A DNA stretch of 64,000 bases from Shimia sp040225985. GTDB taxonomy: Bacteria; Pseudomonadota; Alphaproteobacteria; Rhodobacterales; Rhodobacteraceae. The notes beneath the pieces are model-generated. The model did no database searches, had not been told where the DNA came from, and worked only from the letters and a program-made list of their open reading frames with translations. This document shows, piece by piece, positions 61,229 to 64,000 of the stretch. The first letter of the stretch is position 1, and each line of letters starts with the position of its first letter. The stretch lies in contig NZ_JBBPEU010000005.1 of the NCBI RefSeq assembly GCF_040225985.1, forward strand, positions 124,001 to 188,000, read 5' to 3'. The translations under genes and the position numbers were made by a program.

Positions 61229-61675
61229 ATGACTGCACGATTGAAAACGATAACTGCCGCGATGGCGCTCGTCGCCTGTTGCGGCACCTTAGCAATGGCC
61301 GAGGAAGGAGGGGGCTTTTTTCCATATTCAGACCCTAGCGCCGTGGCGCGGGGGCAGGTGACCTATCAGGAAAACTGCGCTAGCTGCCACGGAGAAAACC
61401 TCGAAGGAGAGCCTGATTGGCGTACACCCGACGAGGACGGTTTAATGAAGGCGCCCCCGCATGATCAAACCGGGCACACCTGGCACCACCCCGACATGCA
61501 ACTGTTTCTGATTACGAAATACGGAACGGCGGCTTTGGTCGGGAACGGCTATGAAAGCCGGATGCCCGGGTTCGAAGGCGTGTTGACGGATGCCGAGATT
61601 GTCGAGGTGCTCGCCTATATCAAAAGCACATGGCCAAACAGAATCAAAGACCTGCATAACGACCGGAACGGATAA
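61229..61675 (+). CDS. c-type cytochrome, single heme
   Basis: A 148-residue periplasmic cytochrome c. A signal peptide ends near AMAEEGGG at about 25. The heme motif CASCH is at about residues 51-55, and the distal methionine is probably in SRMPGFEGVL. It would carry electrons in respiration, but its partner is unknown. ATG 61229 follows AAAGGGAA. Divergent from ispH and convergent with the NYN gene. Confidence 0.87.
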   Translation: MTARLKTITAAMALVACCGTLAMAEEGGGFFPYSDPSAVARGQVTYQENCASCHGENLEGEPDWRTPDEDGLMKAPPHDQTGHTWHHPDMQLFLITKYGTAALVGNGYESRMPGFEGVLTDAEIVEVLAYIKSTWPNRIKDLHNDRNG

Positions 61676-61679
61676 ACAA

Positions 61680-61708
61680 AAAAACCGGGGCGAATGACCC
61701 CGGTTTTT
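61680..61708. terminator. convergent terminator, cytochrome c / NYN
   Basis: AAACCGGGG (61682-61690) pairs with CCCCGGTTT (61698-61706) with a 7-base loop, flanked by A-runs and T-runs on both sides. Confidence 0.8.
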
Positions 61709-61710
61709 CC

Positions 61711-62283
61711 TCACTTAGCGCTGTATTCGACTTCGCGGTCCGTCGGGGCCGGGTCACGCGGCGGACGGCCGATCACATCGCGCAATCCGTCAAGTTCAAT
61801 GAAGTTGTCGGCCTGACGGCGTAATTCATCGGAAATCATCGGCGGTTGGCTGCGGATGGTGGACACGACAGAGACACGCACGCCCTGACGCTGCAGACTC
61901 TCAACGAGCGGCCGGAAGTCCCCATCTCCCGAAAACAGCACGATGTGATCCACGTGCGGCGCAAGCTCCATGGCGTTGACCGCGAGTTCGATATCCATGT
62001 TCCCCTTGACCTTACGGCGGCCTTGAGAGTCCGTGTACTCTTTGGCCGGCTTGGTCACCATGGTAAAGCCGTTGTAGTGAAGCCAGTCCACCAGCGGTCT
62101 GATCGGAGAATATTCGTCATTCTCGAGCAGTGCGGTGTAGTAAAACGCGCGCAGCAGTTTGCCACGGCGCATAAACTCTTGGCGCAACAGTTTGTAATCG
62201 ATATCAAACCCGAGCGACTTGGCCGCTGCGTATAGATTCGAACCGTCGATGAACAGCGCAAGCCGTTCGTCCTTGTAAAACAT
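61711..62283 (-). CDS. NYN domain protein (LabA/DUF88 family)
   Basis: A 190-residue PIN-like NYN domain, probably an RNA nuclease. The acidic site is visible: LFIDGSNLYAA near the start, KGNMDIELAVNAM in the middle and LFSGDGDFRPLVESL after it. The target is unknown; relatives act in RNA turnover or light control in other phyla. ATG 62283 follows AGAGGAATAAA. Confidence 0.88.
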   Translation of the reverse strand: MFYKDERLALFIDGSNLYAAAKSLGFDIDYKLLRQEFMRRGKLLRAFYYTALLENDEYSPIRPLVDWLHYNGFTMVTKPAKEYTDSQGRRKVKGNMDIELAVNAMELAPHVDHIVLFSGDGDFRPLVESLQRQGVRVSVVSTIRSQPPMISDELRRQADNFIELDGLRDVIGRPPRDPAPTDREVEYSAK

Positions 62284-62431
62284 TTTATTCCTCTCTGATT
62301 TGATGCGCCCGATAAAGTCCCGTGAGTGTAAAATGGTGGGCACACCGCATCCCTAAAGTTAGTGAAAAACTCCACACCTGCAAGCAAATCTGCGCCAAAT
62401 TGCCGCCACCGTGAACGAAAGGGCTTAAAAA

Positions 62432-62992
62432 GTGAATAATATCTGGTTGTTGGCCCTTGGGGGGAATCTGCCGTCCGCGATTGGCGGTCCAGAAGTGACG
62501 CTAAAGAGCGCCTGCGCGTCGTTACGTCAGTTCAATCTTAAGCTGTGCAAAGTGAGTCGTTTTTATGAAACACCTTGCTTCCCTCCGGGCGCCGGGCCGG
62601 ACTATATCAATGCGGCGGCGATGGTCGAAACACCGCTGGATGCGCATGATATGCTGGCGGTTCTGCATGAAGTCGAAGCCGAGTTTGGGCGGGAACGGGA
62701 TCAGCGCTGGGGCATGAGAACCCTCGACATTGACTTGATCGGGGGGCAGGACTTGGTGTTGCCTGATCCGGAAACGCACCGAAAGTGGACGTCGCTGCCG
62801 CCACAGGAACAGGTGCGCGCCACCCCGGACCAGTTGATTTTGCCGCATCCGCGATTGCAGGATCGGGCCTTTGTGTTGGTCCCGCTCAATGACATTGCGC
62901 CCGACTGGGTACATCCGGCGACCGGGCGCTCGGTTTCCGAGATGTTGGCAGCCTTGCCCGAAAGCGACAGAAAAGCCGTCATTCCCCTGTGA
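62432..62992 (+). CDS. folK: HPPK, folate synthesis FolK
   Basis: A 186-residue 6-hydroxymethyl-7,8-dihydropterin pyrophosphokinase. The nucleotide motif LALGGNLPSAIGG lies at the start and DQRWGMRTLDIDLIGGQD contains the two magnesium-binding aspartates. It phosphorylates the pterin before dihydropteroate synthase; that gene is not adjacent. Weak ribosome site. Stands alone, ahead of rpoZ. Confidence 0.95.
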   Translation: MNNIWLLALGGNLPSAIGGPEVTLKSACASLRQFNLKLCKVSRFYETPCFPPGAGPDYINAAAMVETPLDAHDMLAVLHEVEAEFGRERDQRWGMRTLDIDLIGGQDLVLPDPETHRKWTSLPPQEQVRATPDQLILPHPRLQDRAFVLVPLNDIAPDWVHPATGRSVSEMLAALPESDRKAVIPL

Positions 62993-63000
62993 TTCAGTGC

Positions 63001-63029
63001 TTGTATTCACCGGGAAATCCTCATAGATA
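63001..63029 (+). promoter_or_regulatory. sigma70-type promoter of rpoZ
   Basis: TTGTAT (63001-63006) and TAGATA (63024-63029), 17 bases apart, form a good -35/-10 pair 40 bases upstream of the rpoZ start. Confidence 0.6.
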
Positions 63030-63068
63030 CACGGTTTCTGAATCGCTGCAGACAAATTGGAGTAGTCC

Positions 63069-63422
63069 ATGGCCCGCGTGACCGTTGAAGATTGCGTCGA
63101 CAAAGTACCGAACCGCTTTGAGCTGGTGATGCTCGCCGCGCACCGCGCACGTGAGATCTCTGCCGGCGCACCGATCACGGTTGACCGCGACAACGACAAG
63201 AACCCTGTTGTCAGCCTGCGCGAAATTGCCGACGAAACCCAGACTGCCGACGAACTGCGCGAGCGTCTGATCGAAAGCAACCAGACCCAGATCGAAGTCG
63301 ACGAGCCAGAAGAAGATCGTATGGCTCTGTTGATGGGCGCAGAAAACGACGCCCCTGCCGAAGACGATATGTCCGAGGAAATGTTGCTTCGCCAGCTTAT
63401 GGAAGCCCAGGGTCAAGGCTAA
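63069..63422 (+). CDS. rpoZ: RNA polymerase omega subunit
   Basis: A 117-residue omega subunit. MARVTVEDCVDKVPNRFELV and the RAREISAGAP segment are the family core. It helps assemble polymerase and, in many bacteria, contributes to the ppGpp site. The acidic tail is longer than in E. coli. The RSH gene that makes ppGpp starts 19 bases downstream, the usual rpoZ-spoT order. Confidence 0.95.
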   Translation: MARVTVEDCVDKVPNRFELVMLAAHRAREISAGAPITVDRDNDKNPVVSLREIADETQTADELRERLIESNQTQIEVDEPEEDRMALLMGAENDAPAEDDMSEEMLLRQLMEAQGQG

Positions 63423-63441
63423 GCTGGGTGGGCTCGCGTTG

Positions 63442-64000
63442 ATGATCTCTGCTGACGAACTCGTCGATCACGTTCGCGCCTACAACCCGAAAACAAATGA
63501 AAAACTCATTCGTGAGGCCTATGATTTCGGCCTTGCGATGCATGAAGGGCAGTATCGTCACTCGGGCGAGCCCTATTTCACCCACCCCATCGAAGTCGCC
63601 TATATCCTCGCGGAGCAGCAACTGGACGATGCCACCGTCGTCACGGCGCTTCTTCACGACACAATTGAAGACACCAAAGCATCGTACTCCGAGGTGTCAA
63701 AGCGATTCGGAGACGAGGTGGCGATGCTGGTCGATGGCGTGACCAAGCTGACCAACCTGCAACTGTCGTCTACAGAAACCAAGCAGGCTGAAAACTTCCG
63801 CAAACTGTTCATGGCCATGTCCAAGGACCTCAGAGTCATCCTGGTCAAGTTGGCCGACCGTTTGCACAATATGCGCACCATCAAGGCGATGCGGCCTGAA
63901 AAACAGGTGATCAAGGCGCGCGAGACTATGGATATCTATGCTCCGCTGGCCGGGCGTATGGGTATGCAATGGATGCGCGAAGAACTTGAGGATCTTGCCT
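63442..64000 (+). CDS. bifunctional (p)ppGpp synthetase/hydrolase RSH, partial
   Basis: The first 186 residues of a RelA/SpoT homologue; the 3' end is outside the window. The hydrolase domain is visible: the HD motif LLHDTIEDT, HSGEPYFTHPIEVA before it, and VKLADRLHNMRTI after it. A single bifunctional RSH is usual in Rhodobacterales. The alarmone adjusts growth to nutrient supply. ATG 63442 follows GGTGGG. It is in one unit with rpoZ. Confidence 0.93.
   Translation, partial: MISADELVDHVRAYNPKTNEKLIREAYDFGLAMHEGQYRHSGEPYFTHPIEVAYILAEQQLDDATVVTALLHDTIEDTKASYSEVSKRFGDEVAMLVDGVTKLTNLQLSSTETKQAENFRKLFMAMSKDLRVILVKLADRLHNMRTIKAMRPEKQVIKARETMDIYAPLAGRMGMQWMREELEDLA

Noticed and set aside
1..64000. 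tRNA, rRNA, CRISPR, insertion sequences, prophage
   Set aside because: No cloverleaf-like sequence, spaced repeats, transposase or phage gene was seen in any gap.

Overview
The window looks like chromosomal DNA of a marine alphaproteobacterium of the Rhodobacterales (Roseobacter group). The evidence is high GC (about 60% by eye), coding-dense layout with many 4-base ATGA/GTGA gene overlaps, Roseobacter-type families (DUF1523, DUF2189, DUF3429, a TauR/MocR regulator, split tpa/xsc taurine genes, a TRAP binding protein, an RTX protein with a type I exporter) and a possible CtrA site. No rRNA, tRNA, CRISPR array, insertion sequence or prophage was seen.

Layout. 1-6.4 kb, plus strand: an uncharacterised run built around a 644-residue AAA+ ATPase, with soluble proteins of 374 and 447 residues and several small membrane proteins (the last is DUF1523). 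It contains an AT-rich membrane gene and a possible 25-codon ORF, and paired TTGTACAA palindromes precede the ATPase. 6.4-20.1 kb: a taurine dissimilation locus. On the minus strand lie tpa, a GNAT gene, tauR, xsc and a membrane-bound sulfite dehydrogenase (soeABC); divergently on the plus strand lies the taurine ABC transporter tauABC. Taurine would be imported, transaminated to sulfoacetaldehyde, split to acetyl phosphate and sulfite, and the sulfite oxidised to sulfate. Matches to the TauR box lie upstream of tauR, of xsc and in the tpa/tauA gap. 20.2-30.1 kb: smpB, a mercaptopyruvate sulfurtransferase, an aromatic aminotransferase, a decayed patatin lipoprotein, hemP, glnK-amtB with a sigma54-like promoter, a class A penicillin-binding protein, and mlaA-mlaC.

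30.3-42.4 kb: a type I secretion ABC/HlyD pair, a RidA-GDPD-FemAB-like-PCD run, a peroxiredoxin, a ferredoxin reductase-rsmD pair, DUF2189, an orphan TRAP binding protein, map and a GNAT gene. 42.7-51.8 kb: smc, a small secreted protein, an RTX protein that is a likely client of the type I exporter, a lytic transglycosylase, two cobalamin genes (cbiB, cobC) and a stand-alone degenerate receiver protein. 51.8-64 kb: a glutathionyl-hydroquinone reductase, a PatB-type lyase, a def / def-like / fmt operon whose second deformylase has lost key catalytic residues, a GlsB-type protein, a glycosyltransferase, a minus-strand run ispH-DUF3429-lysE-methyltransferase-rnhA, a cytochrome c, a NYN nuclease-like protein, folK, rpoZ and the start of a RelA/SpoT homologue.

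The taurine cluster is the best understood coherent system. The best candidate for something undescribed is the ATPase/membrane-protein operon at the left edge. All family assignments are from reading the translations; no database search was run.
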